DNA of 64,000 bases from Nocardia nova NBRC 15556 (GCF_001613005.1 NZ_BDBN01000041.1:1-64000); one strand, 5' to 3'. Counted from the first letter of the stretch, positions 26,572 through 36,153 are shown. A program made the numbers and translations. The notes: generated by a model from the letters alone, not told the origin.

Positions 26572-28502
26572 CGGCCGGGCACATCCACGCTCACGGGCTG
26601 GATCTGGAGCCGGCGCTCACGCGGATCGCCGGTCCGGTGATCCCGGGCCGCCACCCCCGGCGGTGGTCGATGTGGCCGGCGCAGCTGCCCGCACTGCTGC
26701 TGATCCTGCTGCTGCTGGTGGGACCAGCCGCCACCACGGTCTGGACCGCGGCCCGCGCCCAGTGGGAGATGGTCGGCTGGTGTGCGCTGCTGGTGGTCCT
26801 GGTCGCGGCCAGCACGATGCTGTGGCGCGGGGACGACGCGGTGCGCGCGGTGGTGGCCGCGGCCGTGCGGGGCCGCTGGAGTTTGCTGCGAAACCGATTG
26901 TGGCCGACGGTTTTCCGCCGCCAGGCACCCGAAGGCGCGAGTATCGTCGCGCGGGTACGCCGGCGGTCTCTGTGGTGGCCCGTCCTGGTGATCGCGCTCG
27001 CGGTCACGATCCGCGGAATCGGCGTCGAGCTCGGGCCCGGTGGGCGCGGCGCATACGCCCGGACCCTGGTCTGGGTCCTGTGCGCGGTGGCAGTTCTGGT
27101 CCTCGCCCTCGAACTGGCCTGGCATGGCCGCCGCGGCTGGTGGCCCTGGCAGCCGCTGATCCTGCCCTTCGGCGTGTCCGCGTTCGTCGCCGGACTGGCC
27201 CTGCGCCTGCTGGCCGAGAACCCGGACTACCGGATGCCGGTCCCGGGCGTGACCGGGCAGCGCATCTGGTTGATGACCACGCTGATCGTGGCCTTCGTCT
27301 GGTGCTGGCTGGGGGCGCTGTTCGCGCTGTTCCGCGCCGCGATCGCCGCCATCGAAGCCGATCCCGTGCGGCGTGGCTATCTCGAGGATGCGCGCGGCGT
27401 GGCGCGAACCCGGGCCCGGCTGTTCGAACTGATGCGGCCGGTGTTGCTGATCCTGGGCCTCGTCGTCGCCGTCGCGGCCGCCCGGATTTTCGACATCATC
27501 CTGGTCGCGGTGCCGGGATCGCTGCAGTACTCGCTGGACTCGGCGACCGTGCACTGGTGGCGACTGGTCTCGGATCCCGATGCCGATCCCGGTGTGGCCG
27601 CGGCCTATTCACTGCCGCTGGCGGTGCTGATCGGTTCGGCGGCGTGGATCCTGCAGACCGACGTGCGACGCCACCGCGTCGGCTGGATGCGCCGCCCGGC
27701 CGTCGATCCGGTCCGTACCAGGCGCACTGCGCGCGGCGTCCTGCGAGTCGTGGCGGTCTCGCTGCTCTCGCTGGGTCCGCTGCTGGCGTTGGCGGTGTTC
27801 GGCTGGGTGGGCGCCGACGGGCCCGCCTTCGCCGGGAACGGTTCGGTCTGGCAGCACCGAGAGTTGTTGCACGCCATGGCCAATACCGGCTGGGTCGCGG
27901 TGTGGGCGACGGTCCTGGTCATCGGTGCGGCCTTCCCGGTCGCCCATCAACTCGCCGCGCTGCCCGCCGATGCGCTGCGTTCGCGAATCGCGGTGGTGGT
28001 ACTGGTGGTGTTCACTGTCCTTCCCGCGCAGCTCTACGTCGGGCCGATCCGGCGTGTCATCGAGCGGATGGGGTTGACCGGGACGTCGTTCTCCTCGCTG
28101 ATCGTGGTGCATGCCGCGATCGGCCTGCCCATCGCGATCCTGATTCTGCGCGGCGCGCTGCTCGCGCCCTCGGACGGCCCGGCCGCCGACGCCCTGCACG
28201 GTCTCGCGAAACCGTGGGCCGTCCTGGGCCGTGTGGTGTCCACCGCCTGGCCCGCCGTCGGCGCGGTCGCGGTGCTCGAACTGATTCAGGTGTGGAACGA
28301 CTTCTTCATCGGACTCATGGTCAGCGGCGCCGACGTCAGTCCGTGGTCGCTGCTGCTGTGGGGCGACGCCCGGCAGTTCCAGGAGAACGCCGCCCATCTA
28401 GCGGCCGGTGCCCTGCTGTCGACGATCCCGCCGGTGCTGCTGTTGCTGGTGACCTGGCGTCGCTTCCTGGTTCCGGGATTGACGGGCGGGATCGTGCGAT
28501 GA
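26568..28502 (+). CDS. Fused two-domain ABC permease (MalF-MalG-like)
   Basis: The protein has 644 residues with about twelve or more hydrophobic helices. Two permease-like halves are visible. The first has an EAA-type loop around YLEDARGVARTRARLFELMRP, followed by a hydrophobic helix. The second has DALHGLAKPWAVLGRVV and then QVWNDFFIGLMVSG, a typical MalG-type segment. In ordinary transporters the two halves are separate genes. The EAA loops normally dock an ATPase, yet no ATPase gene is nearby. ATG 26568 and TGA 28502 overlap the neighbouring genes, so the three genes form one coupled unit. Confidence 0.75.
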   Translation: MTAGHIHAHGLDLEPALTRIAGPVIPGRHPRRWSMWPAQLPALLLILLLLVGPAATTVWTAARAQWEMVGWCALLVVLVAASTMLWRGDDAVRAVVAAAVRGRWSLLRNRLWPTVFRRQAPEGASIVARVRRRSLWWPVLVIALAVTIRGIGVELGPGGRGAYARTLVWVLCAVAVLVLALELAWHGRRGWWPWQPLILPFGVSAFVAGLALRLLAENPDYRMPVPGVTGQRIWLMTTLIVAFVWCWLGALFALFRAAIAAIEADPVRRGYLEDARGVARTRARLFELMRPVLLILGLVVAVAAARIFDIILVAVPGSLQYSLDSATVHWWRLVSDPDADPGVAAAYSLPLAVLIGSAAWILQTDVRRHRVGWMRRPAVDPVRTRRTARGVLRVVAVSLLSLGPLLALAVFGWVGADGPAFAGNGSVWQHRELLHAMANTGWVAVWATVLVIGAAFPVAHQLAALPADALRSRIAVVVLVVFTVLPAQLYVGPIRRVIERMGLTGTSFSSLIVVHAAIGLPIAILILRGALLAPSDGPAADALHGLAKPWAVLGRVVSTAWPAVGAVAVLELIQVWNDFFIGLMVSGADVSPWSLLLWGDARQFQENAAHLAAGALLSTIPPVLLLLVTWRRFLVPGLTGGIVR

Positions 28503-30211
28503 GTGGCGGCCACTCGCACCGGCCCGAGCACGACATCGCGTCGCAGCTCATCGCCACCCCGAAATCCTCGATCTGGCAGGGCTTCCTGGGTGCGGCCTGG
28601 GTGATGTCGTCGTCGCTGCTGCTCGAGGTGGTGGCGAAACTGCTGGAAGGTTCGGTCGGGCAGAGCCGGGTGCTGAACTCGCTGGCCGGGGTGTTGCGGT
28701 GGGTGGCGGTCGCGGTGGTGGCGGCCGCCGCGCTGTACGTGCTGTGGCGCAAGACGATGGATATGCGCGAGGGTGCGCGCATCCGCCGGGAACTGGATCT
28801 CACCGCGGACCTGGTCCAGCCGCCACCGGTGGTCGAGCGGACCGTCGCGGCGCTGCCGGCCTCCGCACCGGTTGGGGCGCGGCCGCTGGATGAGGCCGAT
28901 ACGGCCGTCGCCGACGTCCTGCGGGCATTGCCCTTCACCGACTACGAGGCCGCTGCGCTCTACGACACGGTTACCGCGATGCTCGACAGCGCGACGGTCC
29001 TGCCGGGGGAGCAGGCGGTCCTGCGGCGTTCCACCGGCGAGGTTCTGATCCGGCTCGCCGCCCACGGCGTGATCGTCCACCACGGACACGACCGATTCGC
29101 CGTGGACACGTCCCCGAACTCGCCGGACCTCGCTGTGATCCGCCGCACACCGCAGTGGCGCGCCGCGTGGCCGGCGCTGATCCGGCACTACTCCGATCGG
29201 GCGACGCGCTGGGCGGTCGCCCTGGATTCGGACCGGCTCGGTGCCGGCGCGCATCGGTGGTTCACGGGATCGGCGGACCGACTGGCCGAGCTGGTGCGCG
29301 AATGCGACAAATGCGACCACGGCATCGAGCTCGACATCCCCGCCCTGGCCCGCATCGCCGACGCACTCGACCTCTGGTACGCCCGGATCGGGAAGCCTTC
29401 CGACGGTCCCGCGGCGCGGGCGATGGTGGCGCTGAGCGAAGCGGCGCATCCGCAGATTCACGAACTGGCCTCGATCCGCTGCGGGCTGCTGCCCGACACC
29501 GCGACACGCCGACGATGGCCGCGTCCGCTCCGGCGGCGCAGCCGCCCGCGCCGGAGCACGGGCCTGCACGCTCGCCGCGCGCACGCCGAGGCGCTGCGGG
29601 ATTTCGATCGCTTACCGGGCGGGGAGTACCCGCTGCCCGAGATCGTGGCCGGATTCGAGCGCGCCTGGTGGCTGCTGCCACGGCGCGATATCGCCGCGGA
29701 GGTCTGTGCCCTGAACGACCTCGCCATCGCACATCTGTACGAAGGACGCCTGGATGCCGCGCGTGACCGGCTCGAGCTGGCCGAAACCCTGACCCGCGGC
29801 GGTCGCCATCCGTCCGGGCGGGCACACACCTTCGAAACGTTGGGCCTGCTGTGGTGGATGCGCGGCGAGCCCCGGCGCGCGATGCGCTGGTGGCTGCTGG
29901 CGCTGACCCGCTATCGCGATCTCGGTCACGAACTGGGAATCTGCCGGTGTCTGCAGCATCTGGGCAGCGCCGTCGCGGTGACACCCGAATACGGTGGTCT
30001 GCTGCTCGCGGGGCCGCTGAGCACCGGAGAGGTCCTGCGCCAGGCCTCCGGCTGGCTGGCCTACGCCGCGCGATGCCGTCCGGGCGGTACCGGCCGCGCG
30101 CCCGCCCTCGCCGCCCGCTACCGTCGGCGTGTCGCGCACGCGCTGGAGAACGCGCAGGTCGCGCCGCTGGAGACGGTGGACCGGTGGCCCGTCACCGTGT
30201 CCGAGCATTAG
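28499..30211 (+). CDS. Membrane-anchored TPR-containing protein of unknown function
   Basis: The protein has 570 residues. Hydrophobic segments lie at about 27-45 and 60-83. A middle region follows with no clear domain and a CDKCDH motif near residue 265. The C-terminal part (about 375-500) shows TPR-like helix pairs: NDLAIAHLYEGRLDAARDRL, then ETLGLLWWMRGEPRRAMRWW, then GICRCLQHLGSAV. TPRs mediate protein contacts. It overlaps the permease stop by 4 bases and is the third gene of the binding-protein/permease unit. I do not recognise the family. Confidence 0.65.
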   Translation: MSGGHSHRPEHDIASQLIATPKSSIWQGFLGAAWVMSSSLLLEVVAKLLEGSVGQSRVLNSLAGVLRWVAVAVVAAAALYVLWRKTMDMREGARIRRELDLTADLVQPPPVVERTVAALPASAPVGARPLDEADTAVADVLRALPFTDYEAAALYDTVTAMLDSATVLPGEQAVLRRSTGEVLIRLAAHGVIVHHGHDRFAVDTSPNSPDLAVIRRTPQWRAAWPALIRHYSDRATRWAVALDSDRLGAGAHRWFTGSADRLAELVRECDKCDHGIELDIPALARIADALDLWYARIGKPSDGPAARAMVALSEAAHPQIHELASIRCGLLPDTATRRRWPRPLRRRSRPRRSTGLHARRAHAEALRDFDRLPGGEYPLPEIVAGFERAWWLLPRRDIAAEVCALNDLAIAHLYEGRLDAARDRLELAETLTRGGRHPSGRAHTFETLGLLWWMRGEPRRAMRWWLLALTRYRDLGHELGICRCLQHLGSAVAVTPEYGGLLLAGPLSTGEVLRQASGWLAYAARCRPGGTGRAPALAARYRRRVAHALENAQVAPLETVDRWPVTVSEH

Positions 30212-30944
<733 letters not shown>

Positions 30945-30984
30945 GGTTCGCCGCCCGCGGTTCGTCCGCATACACAAGCGTGCA

Positions 30985-31022
30985 GACAGGCCCCTCCCGG
31001 ATCTACCCGGAAGGGGCCTGTC
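30985..31022. terminator. Bidirectional hairpin between rpf and the LLM monooxygenase gene
   Basis: Sixteen bases starting GACAGGCCCCT (30985-31000) pair with 31007-31022 with a single mismatch and a 6-base loop. It lies between two converging genes and could end both transcripts. Confidence 0.75.
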
Positions 31023-31038
31023 GCGTTGTATCCGCCGG

Positions 31039-32382
31039 TCAGGCGCTGATCGCGGCTCCCGTCGCGAAACGGCTCTCCACCGGCGCGAGGCCGTAGTGCC
31101 CGCGCAAGGTATCGGCGGTGTACTCGGTGCGGAACAGGCCGCGTTCCTGCAGGATGGGCACTACCCGGTCGACGAAATCGGTGAGTCCGCCCGGCAGATA
31201 CGGCGGCATGATGTTGAATCCGTCCGCCGCGCCGGCCTCGAACCAGGTCTGCAGTTCGTCGGCGATCTGCTCCGGGGTGCCGGCGAAGCTGCGATGTCCG
31301 CGCCCGCCGCCGAGTTTGCCGATCAGCTGCCGCACCGTCAGCCGCTCCTGTGTGGCCAACTCCTTCACCAGCGTGAACCGGGACTTGTTCCCTTCGATCT
31401 CGCTCTCCACCGGCAGCGGCGGCAGCGGCGCGTCGAGGGGATGGCCGGTCAGATCGATGCCCAGCTGCGTGGACAGCTGCCGCAACGCGTAGTCGGGGGA
31501 GATCAGATCGGTGAACTCCTGCTCCAGCGCGAGCGCCTCGGCGGGCGTATCGGCGATGTAGGGCACGAGACCGGGGAGCACCTTCAGCTCGTCGGCGCCA
31601 CGGCCGTACTTCGGCAGCCGTGATTTCAGATCGCGGTAGAAACGTTGCCCGTCCTCGAGACTGCGCTGCGCGGTGAACACCGCCTCGGCGTAGCGGGCGG
31701 CGAATTCCTTTCCGCTCTCGGAAGATCCGGCCTGCACGAGCAGTGGCCGGCCCTGCGGACCGCGCGGGGAGTTCAACGGACCGCGCACCCGGAACCGGTC
31801 GCTGTCGTAGTCGATGGTGTGGACCTTGTCCGGGTCGGCGAACACTCCGGCCTCGGGGTCGAGCACGATGGCCGAGGATTCCCAGCTGTCCCACAGCTGC
31901 AATGCAACATCGACGAATTCGGTGGCGCGCTCATATCGGCGGGCATGGTCGGGAATGGCGTCGTAGCCGAAATTGTAGGCCTCGTCGACCGTGCCGGAAG
32001 TGACGATGTTCCATCCGGCCCGCCCGCCGCTGATGTGGTCGAGCGAGGCGAATTTACGGGCCAGATTGAACGGTTCGTTATAGGTCGTCGAGGCCGTCGC
32101 GATCAGACCGATATGTTCGGTGGCGGCGGCGATGGCCGACAGCAGTGTCACCGGTTCGAACACCGCGAGCGTATTGCGCTGAATGCGCGGGCCCACCGCC
32201 AAGCCGTCGGCGAAGAAGACGGAATCCAGTTTACCGCGCTCGGCGATGCGGCCCAATTCCTGGAAATGCTTCACGTCCAGCACGCGCCGTTCCTCGGTGC
32301 GCGGATGGCGCCAGGCGGCTTCGTGATGACCGACGCCCATCAGAAAGGCGTTGAGATGAAAGGTTTTCGGTGATGGCGACAT
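31039..32382 (-). CDS. LLM-class flavin-dependent monooxygenase (NtaA/SnaA/DszA type)
   Basis: This 447-residue protein is of the reduced-flavin-dependent monooxygenase family acting on nitrilotriacetate, pristinamycin precursors, dibenzothiophene sulfone and alkyl sulfones. Blocks visible are the start FHLNAFLMGVGHHEAAWRHP, ISGGRAGWNIVTSG and GRPLLVQAGSSESGKEFAARYAEAVFT. The genes upstream on the same strand encode a permease, ATPase and binding protein of the sulfonate/taurine type, so cleavage of an organosulfur compound is the likely role. ATG 32382 has AAGGG some 13 bases upstream, a weak site. A flavin reductase is not seen nearby. Confidence 0.88.
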   Translation of the reverse strand: MSPSPKTFHLNAFLMGVGHHEAAWRHPRTEERRVLDVKHFQELGRIAERGKLDSVFFADGLAVGPRIQRNTLAVFEPVTLLSAIAAATEHIGLIATASTTYNEPFNLARKFASLDHISGGRAGWNIVTSGTVDEAYNFGYDAIPDHARRYERATEFVDVALQLWDSWESSAIVLDPEAGVFADPDKVHTIDYDSDRFRVRGPLNSPRGPQGRPLLVQAGSSESGKEFAARYAEAVFTAQRSLEDGQRFYRDLKSRLPKYGRGADELKVLPGLVPYIADTPAEALALEQEFTDLISPDYALRQLSTQLGIDLTGHPLDAPLPPLPVESEIEGNKSRFTLVKELATQERLTVRQLIGKLGGGRGHRSFAGTPEQIADELQTWFEAGAADGFNIMPPYLPGGLTDFVDRVVPILQERGLFRTEYTADTLRGHYGLAPVESRFATGAAISA

Positions 32383-32412
32383 CGAGCGTCGTCGTCCCTT
32401 CGGTGTAGTGCT

Positions 32413-33309
32413 TCAACGATCGGATTGCGGGCGCCAGCGCGTGAGGCGGCGTTCGATCGCGACGAGTACGGCGTTGTAGACCAGGCCGACGATCGCGATG
32501 GCGACGATCCCGACATACATGTCGGGAATCTGGAAATTCTGCTGGGCGGCGGTGATGAGGTAGCCGAGTCCCGCTCGCGCACCGGACATCTCGGTGGCGA
32601 TGAGGACCAGGATGGAGGCCGAGGCCGCCATCCGGATGCCGGTGAAAACGGTCGGCACGGCGGCGGGCAGGATCACCTTCTGGAACAGCCGCAGCGGTGA
32701 GAAGCCGAGGGACACAGCCGATTTGATCAGCAACGGATCCACCGATCGCACGCCGCTGATGGTGTTCAGCAAGATCGGGAAGAAGCCCGCGTAGACCACG
32801 ATCGCGACCTTGGAGGTCTCTCCGATGCCGAGGATCAGGATGAACACCGGCAGCAGCGCCAGCGCCGCGGTGTTGCGGAACAGTTCGAGCAGCGGGTTCA
32901 CGAAGTCGGCCACCGGCTTGTACCACGCGATGGCGACGCCGACCGGAACGGCGCACGCCACCGCTATCGCGAAGCCGACCAGCGAACGGCCCAGACTGGC
33001 GGAGGTGTTGTCCCAGAGCTGGCCGTTGCGGACCAGCTCGTCGCCGCGCTGCACGACGGTGGAAAACGGCGGCAGGAAGATCTGATCGACCAGGCCGAAT
33101 CGGGGTGCGAGTTCCCAGAAGGCCAGGAACAGGCCGATGACCAGGACGGGCTTGAACAGCCGCCAGCCCCAGCGACCGGCCAGGGTGGCCAGCTGCCGTC
33201 CCGTGCCGGCGGTGGAGCGAGCGGGAGTCTCGGCTGCACTCCCGGCCGAGATAGAGGACTTCTTCGACACCAGCACGGGTTCGGCGGTGGCGGGCAGTGT
33301 GGTGGACAT
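32413..33309 (-). CDS. Aliphatic sulfonate-type ABC permease (SsuC/TauC-like)
   Basis: The protein has 298 residues with six predicted helices from residue 50 onward. The EAA-loop region for ATPase contact is around VSLGFSPLRLFQKVILPAAVP and is followed by ATEMSGARAGLGYLI, the usual signature of SsuC/TauC permeases. The first 45 residues are polar and variable. ATG 33309 has GGAGGT 6 bases upstream. It lies 4 bases after the ATPase gene and 30 bases before the monooxygenase, all on the same strand, so one operon. Confidence 0.9.
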   Translation of the reverse strand: MSTTLPATAEPVLVSKKSSISAGSAAETPARSTAGTGRQLATLAGRWGWRLFKPVLVIGLFLAFWELAPRFGLVDQIFLPPFSTVVQRGDELVRNGQLWDNTSASLGRSLVGFAIAVACAVPVGVAIAWYKPVADFVNPLLELFRNTAALALLPVFILILGIGETSKVAIVVYAGFFPILLNTISGVRSVDPLLIKSAVSLGFSPLRLFQKVILPAAVPTVFTGIRMAASASILVLIATEMSGARAGLGYLITAAQQNFQIPDMYVGIVAIAIVGLVYNAVLVAIERRLTRWRPQSDR

Positions 33310-33313
33310 GGTG

Positions 33314-34147
33314 TTACCTCCTGTCGGTGGCCGCGAGGTCGGCCTGCTCGAGCCCCTGCGCGCGGGCCACCTCGTCGTGCAGCAGCGACCAGATCCGGTG
33401 CCGGACTTCGCTGAAGTGCTCGCTGGAGCGGATGTCGGCCTCCGGGGCGGTTTCGCGGTCGAGATCGATATCGACCACCGCCTTGACCCGTCCCGGCCGT
33501 GAGGTGAGCACGGCCACGCGCTGACCCAGATACACGGCTTCGTTGATGTCGTGGGTGATGAACAGGATGGTCTTGCCGGTGGTGCGCCAGATGCGCAGCA
33601 GTTCGTCCTGCAGCGATTCGCGGGTCTGGGCGTCGAGCGCGGCGAACGGCTCGTCCATCAGCAGCACCTCGGGATCGAAGGCGAGGCTGCGCGCGATGGC
33701 CACGCGCTGTTTCATGCCGCCGGACAACTCGTGCGGGTACCGGTCGCCGAAGCCGGTGAGGCCGACCAGCTCCAGATATTCGTCGGCGATCCGGCGTCGC
33801 TCACGCCGGCGGATGCGCTTGGCCTCCAAGCCGAATTCGATATTGCCGCGCGCGGTGCGCCACGGCAGCAGCGCGTACTGCTGGAAGACGATGCCCCGAT
33901 CGAGACCGGGGCCGGTGACCGGCCGCCCGTCGAGCAGGATCTGCCCGTGGGTCGGCCGGGTCAGCCCGCCCAGCAGATCCAGCAGGGTCGACTTACCCGA
34001 ACCGCTGGGTCCGACCAGGACGAGGAATTCACCGTCGCGCACGTCCACGGTGATGTTCTCCAGTGCGGTGAAGGGTGTTCCGGCGCCTCGCGCGGGAAAT
34101 TCCTTGCGCACCCCGTCGAGCGCGAGTTTGATTGCCGTGTCGCTCAT
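33314..34147 (-). CDS. Sulfonate/taurine-type ABC transporter ATPase (SsuB-like)
   Basis: The protein has 277 residues. Walker A is GPSGSGKST (about 46-54), the Q-loop is in FQQYALLPWRTARGN, the ABC signature is LSGGMKQR, Walker B is VLLMDEPFAALD, and the switch His is in FITHDINEAVYLG. The pattern is that of SsuB/TauB/NrtD nitrate-sulfonate-taurine ATPases. ATG 34147 overlaps the stop of the binding-protein gene (ATGA). It powers uptake with the permease at 32413. It is the only ABC ATPase in the window. Confidence 0.93.
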   Translation of the reverse strand: MSDTAIKLALDGVRKEFPARGAGTPFTALENITVDVRDGEFLVLVGPSGSGKSTLLDLLGGLTRPTHGQILLDGRPVTGPGLDRGIVFQQYALLPWRTARGNIEFGLEAKRIRRRERRRIADEYLELVGLTGFGDRYPHELSGGMKQRVAIARSLAFDPEVLLMDEPFAALDAQTRESLQDELLRIWRTTGKTILFITHDINEAVYLGQRVAVLTSRPGRVKAVVDIDLDRETAPEADIRSSEHFSEVRHRIWSLLHDEVARAQGLEQADLAATDRR

Positions 34148-35223
34148 CTGGCGGCCACCACCTCTCCGGCCGGCCCGCTGTCGGCCGGGTACTTGCCGTT
34201 GGCGTAGGGGTTGAACTTGTTCGTGTACAGATCTTTGGCCGCGAATTTCCCGGCGGGCAGTTCACCGTTGCGGACCAGCCAGTCGATCCAGATCTGCAGC
34301 TCTCGCTCCTGAATCACCGCGCCGGGCACCGGGATGCCGGACGATTTGTAGGAGTCGAGCAGTGTGGTGTTCTCGTTGCGGCCGCGCTTGTGGATGATGT
34401 CGGCCAGTCGCGCCACCGCCTGATCATGTGGCGTGATCTGCAGCCAGCGCGTCGCGCGGGCCGTGCCCTGGACGAAGTCGGCCACCGCGTCCCGATGGCC
34501 GGCGATGTAGTCGTTGCGGAAGACGTATGTGCCGTAGTCGAATTCGCCGAACAGGCCCTTGTCGGTGTAGAGCGCGTGGATGCCGCCGTGAGCCAGCGCG
34601 ATGTCCTGCAGCGGGCCGCCCAGTGCCGCCGCGTCGATCTGGCCCTTGCGCAGCGCGTCCTCGGTATTGACCGGCGGCAGCACCACGAGCTGCACCTGTC
34701 TGATCTCGTCGTCGGTGAGCCCTTGATCGTGCAGCCATTGCCGGGTGATGAATTCGTGGTGGGCGCCGAGGGTGTTGACGCCGACCTTCTTTCCGATCAG
34801 GTCCTTGGCCGTCTTGATGCTCGAATCGTCACGGACGTAGTAGCCGGTGAAACTCTGCCGGTCGGCGCCGTAGGAGCTGAGCACCGAGGTCACCGGTGCG
34901 CCGCCGGCGATGAGCTTGACGACCGCGCCGTTGAACGCGCTGCCGAATTCGATCTGCTTGGTGGTGGCGGCCTGGATATTGGCCGGACCGCTGGTGGTGT
35001 CGCCCTCCCACTTCAGCTCGATGGTGGAGAAGTAGCCGAGGTCGGCGGCCAGTTCGTAGGGCGTGACCGTGCCGGCCTGACCCTGGTAGCGGAGGACGGT
35101 CCTACCGTCGGCGGTGGTTCCGGTGCCGGAACTCGAGCAGCCGGCGGCGAGCGCGGCCAGCACGGGCAGGGCGAGGGCGGCGGCGAACACGCGCACGACC
35201 CGGGGTCGTCTGAACGACAACAT
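34144..35223 (-). CDS. Sulfonate/taurine-type substrate-binding lipoprotein (SsuA-like)
   Basis: This 359-residue protein has a lipoprotein signal with lipobox LAAGC near residue 29. The mature part has the NMT1/SsuA fold: YQGQAGTVTPYELAADLGYF, GKKVGVNTLGAHHEF, DALRKGQIDAAALGGP and a helical C-terminus. It captures an organosulfur anion for the ATPase and permease downstream. ATG 35223 (MLSFRRPRVV) is chosen because the signal peptide begins there; ATG 35238 would add five residues. A cysteine leader peptide is encoded 118 bases upstream. Confidence 0.9.
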   Translation of the reverse strand: MLSFRRPRVVRVFAAALALPVLAALAAGCSSSGTGTTADGRTVLRYQGQAGTVTPYELAADLGYFSTIELKWEGDTTSGPANIQAATTKQIEFGSAFNGAVVKLIAGGAPVTSVLSSYGADRQSFTGYYVRDDSSIKTAKDLIGKKVGVNTLGAHHEFITRQWLHDQGLTDDEIRQVQLVVLPPVNTEDALRKGQIDAAALGGPLQDIALAHGGIHALYTDKGLFGEFDYGTYVFRNDYIAGHRDAVADFVQGTARATRWLQITPHDQAVARLADIIHKRGRNENTTLLDSYKSSGIPVPGAVIQERELQIWIDWLVRNGELPAGKFAAKDLYTNKFNPYANGKYPADSGPAGEVVAAR

Positions 35224-35629
35224 GATCGGTTCTTTCATGAATGCGTCTGCGGTCCCGCGCACATCCGGGTGCGGTGACCGGTAGATCGGCGAAACGAATT
35301 GCCTGGCAACGGCTTTCGGCGACGACGATGGCGCCCGGGTTCAGGCGCGACAGATCCCGTGCGGGACGCGCATGAGATCGACCGTGCGCCGTCGCGTCAG
35401 CACGCCGCGTGCCCGTCCGCCGGGTCCGGCTGTCGGCGCCGCATTCGCCTGCTCGACAACGCGTGCGCCCGAACGCGATTCATCGGTGGCGGCCATCCAT
35501 CCTCCTGCCGGACCCAAAGTGATATAGGCACTGTGGTCCGACAAGGGACGTGGGGCAATGATTGTGCGCAGCGCGAGCCGATCATCCCGCTTCGCCGCCC
35601 GCCGGGAATTCCGGCGGGCGTGACGACGA
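35224..35629 (-). promoter_or_regulatory. Leader region of the sulfur operon
   Basis: This 406-base gap holds the leader peptide at 35341-35403 and no other gene I can support. On the minus strand, upstream of the leader, a segment around 35507-35542 contains CGGACC and GGTCCG arms around an AT-rich core with TATATC, a plausible promoter or operator. Between leader stop and ATG 35223 there are about 117 bases, enough for an attenuator, but I could not define a single convincing hairpin pair. Confidence 0.4.
35341..35403 (-). CDS. Probable cysteine-responsive leader peptide (20 aa)
   Basis: GTG 35403 opens a 20-residue peptide, MLTRRRTVDLMRVPHGICRA, ending at TGA 35341. The pattern RR-x-x-VDL-x-RV...C-R-A matches the short putative leader peptides found upstream of sulfur-assimilation operons in many actinobacteria, which have one or two Cys codons near the end. 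It stands 118 bases before the binding-protein gene of the sulfonate operon. Such leaders are thought to sense cysteine supply through translation. A longer frame (up to 35544) runs through it but only this C-terminal part shows the motif. No strong ribosome-binding site is visible. Confidence 0.6.
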   Translation of the reverse strand: MLTRRRTVDLMRVPHGICRA

Positions 35630-36064
35630 TCAGTCTTTCAGTTCGCGGGACAAACCCGCGGTGATCGCGGCGAGGACCCGCCCCGCGATCGCGAGGTCGG
35701 CCGCCGGAACCACACCGTAGACGCGGCCGAGGACGGCGCTCGTGCGGGAGCGGAGGTCCGCGACGAGGCGGCCGCCCGCCTCGGTGACCACGAGTTCACC
35801 GCCCGGCGCCGCGAGCAGCAGACCACGGTCGGTGAGCCGCGTCGCGGCGGTCGCGACGACGGTGGGTGCCCAGGTCGTCTTCGCGGCGAGAGTGGCGATA
35901 TGCCGCTCCCGATCGACGGTGCCGCCGGCGGCGGCGGCCTGGCTGAGCGTGATCCACTGCGCCTCGTCGATGCCGGTACCGGCGAGGACGCGGTGCAAAA
36001 GCGCGTTGTGGTGCTTTTCGGCCTGGCCGATGATCGACGGATCGAGCGTGATGGCGGGGGGCAT
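35630..36064 (-). CDS. Small MarR-like winged-helix protein
   Basis: The protein has 144 residues. A helical N-terminus (SIIGQAEKHHNALLHRVLAG) leads to a winged helix-turn-helix: AATRLTDRGLLLAAPGGELVVTEAG is the recognition helix, wing and following segment, and a final amphipathic helix would dimerise. It resembles MarR-type regulators but is short at the N-terminus. ATG 36064 has AGGAG 7 bases upstream. It is divergent from a TetR gene across a 121-base gap with direct and inverted repeats, so the two may be cross-regulated. Target unknown. Confidence 0.65.
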   Translation of the reverse strand: MPPAITLDPSIIGQAEKHHNALLHRVLAGTGIDEAQWITLSQAAAAGGTVDRERHIATLAAKTTWAPTVVATAATRLTDRGLLLAAPGGELVVTEAGGRLVADLRSRTSAVLGRVYGVVPAADLAIAGRVLAAITAGLSRELKD

Positions 36065-36101
36065 GACGAACTCCTGACTGCCGGACTGTGGCCACAATTC
36101 T

Positions 36102-36153
36102 GACACTCAGTTTCATACGAGCGCAAGTGTCGTTCGTGCTCCAGTTTCTTACG
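36102..36153. promoter_or_regulatory. Repeats between the MarR-like and TetR genes
   Basis: CAGTTTCATACG (36108-36119) recurs as CAGTTTCTTACG (36142-36153), 34 bases apart. GACACT (36102-36107) and AGTGTC (36126-36131) form an inverted repeat. These are candidate operators for one or both divergent regulators. Confidence 0.45.

Noticed and set aside
26663-29600. A long plus-strand frame covering the permease gene in another phase
   Set aside because: The product is Arg/Pro-rich without hydrophobic helices, while the annotated frame has clear membrane segments. Only its end, from 28499, is the real TPR gene.
35341-35544. A 67-residue protein on the minus strand
   Set aside because: Only its last 20 residues show a known pattern. 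The upstream part has no start signal, so the leader peptide alone was annotated.
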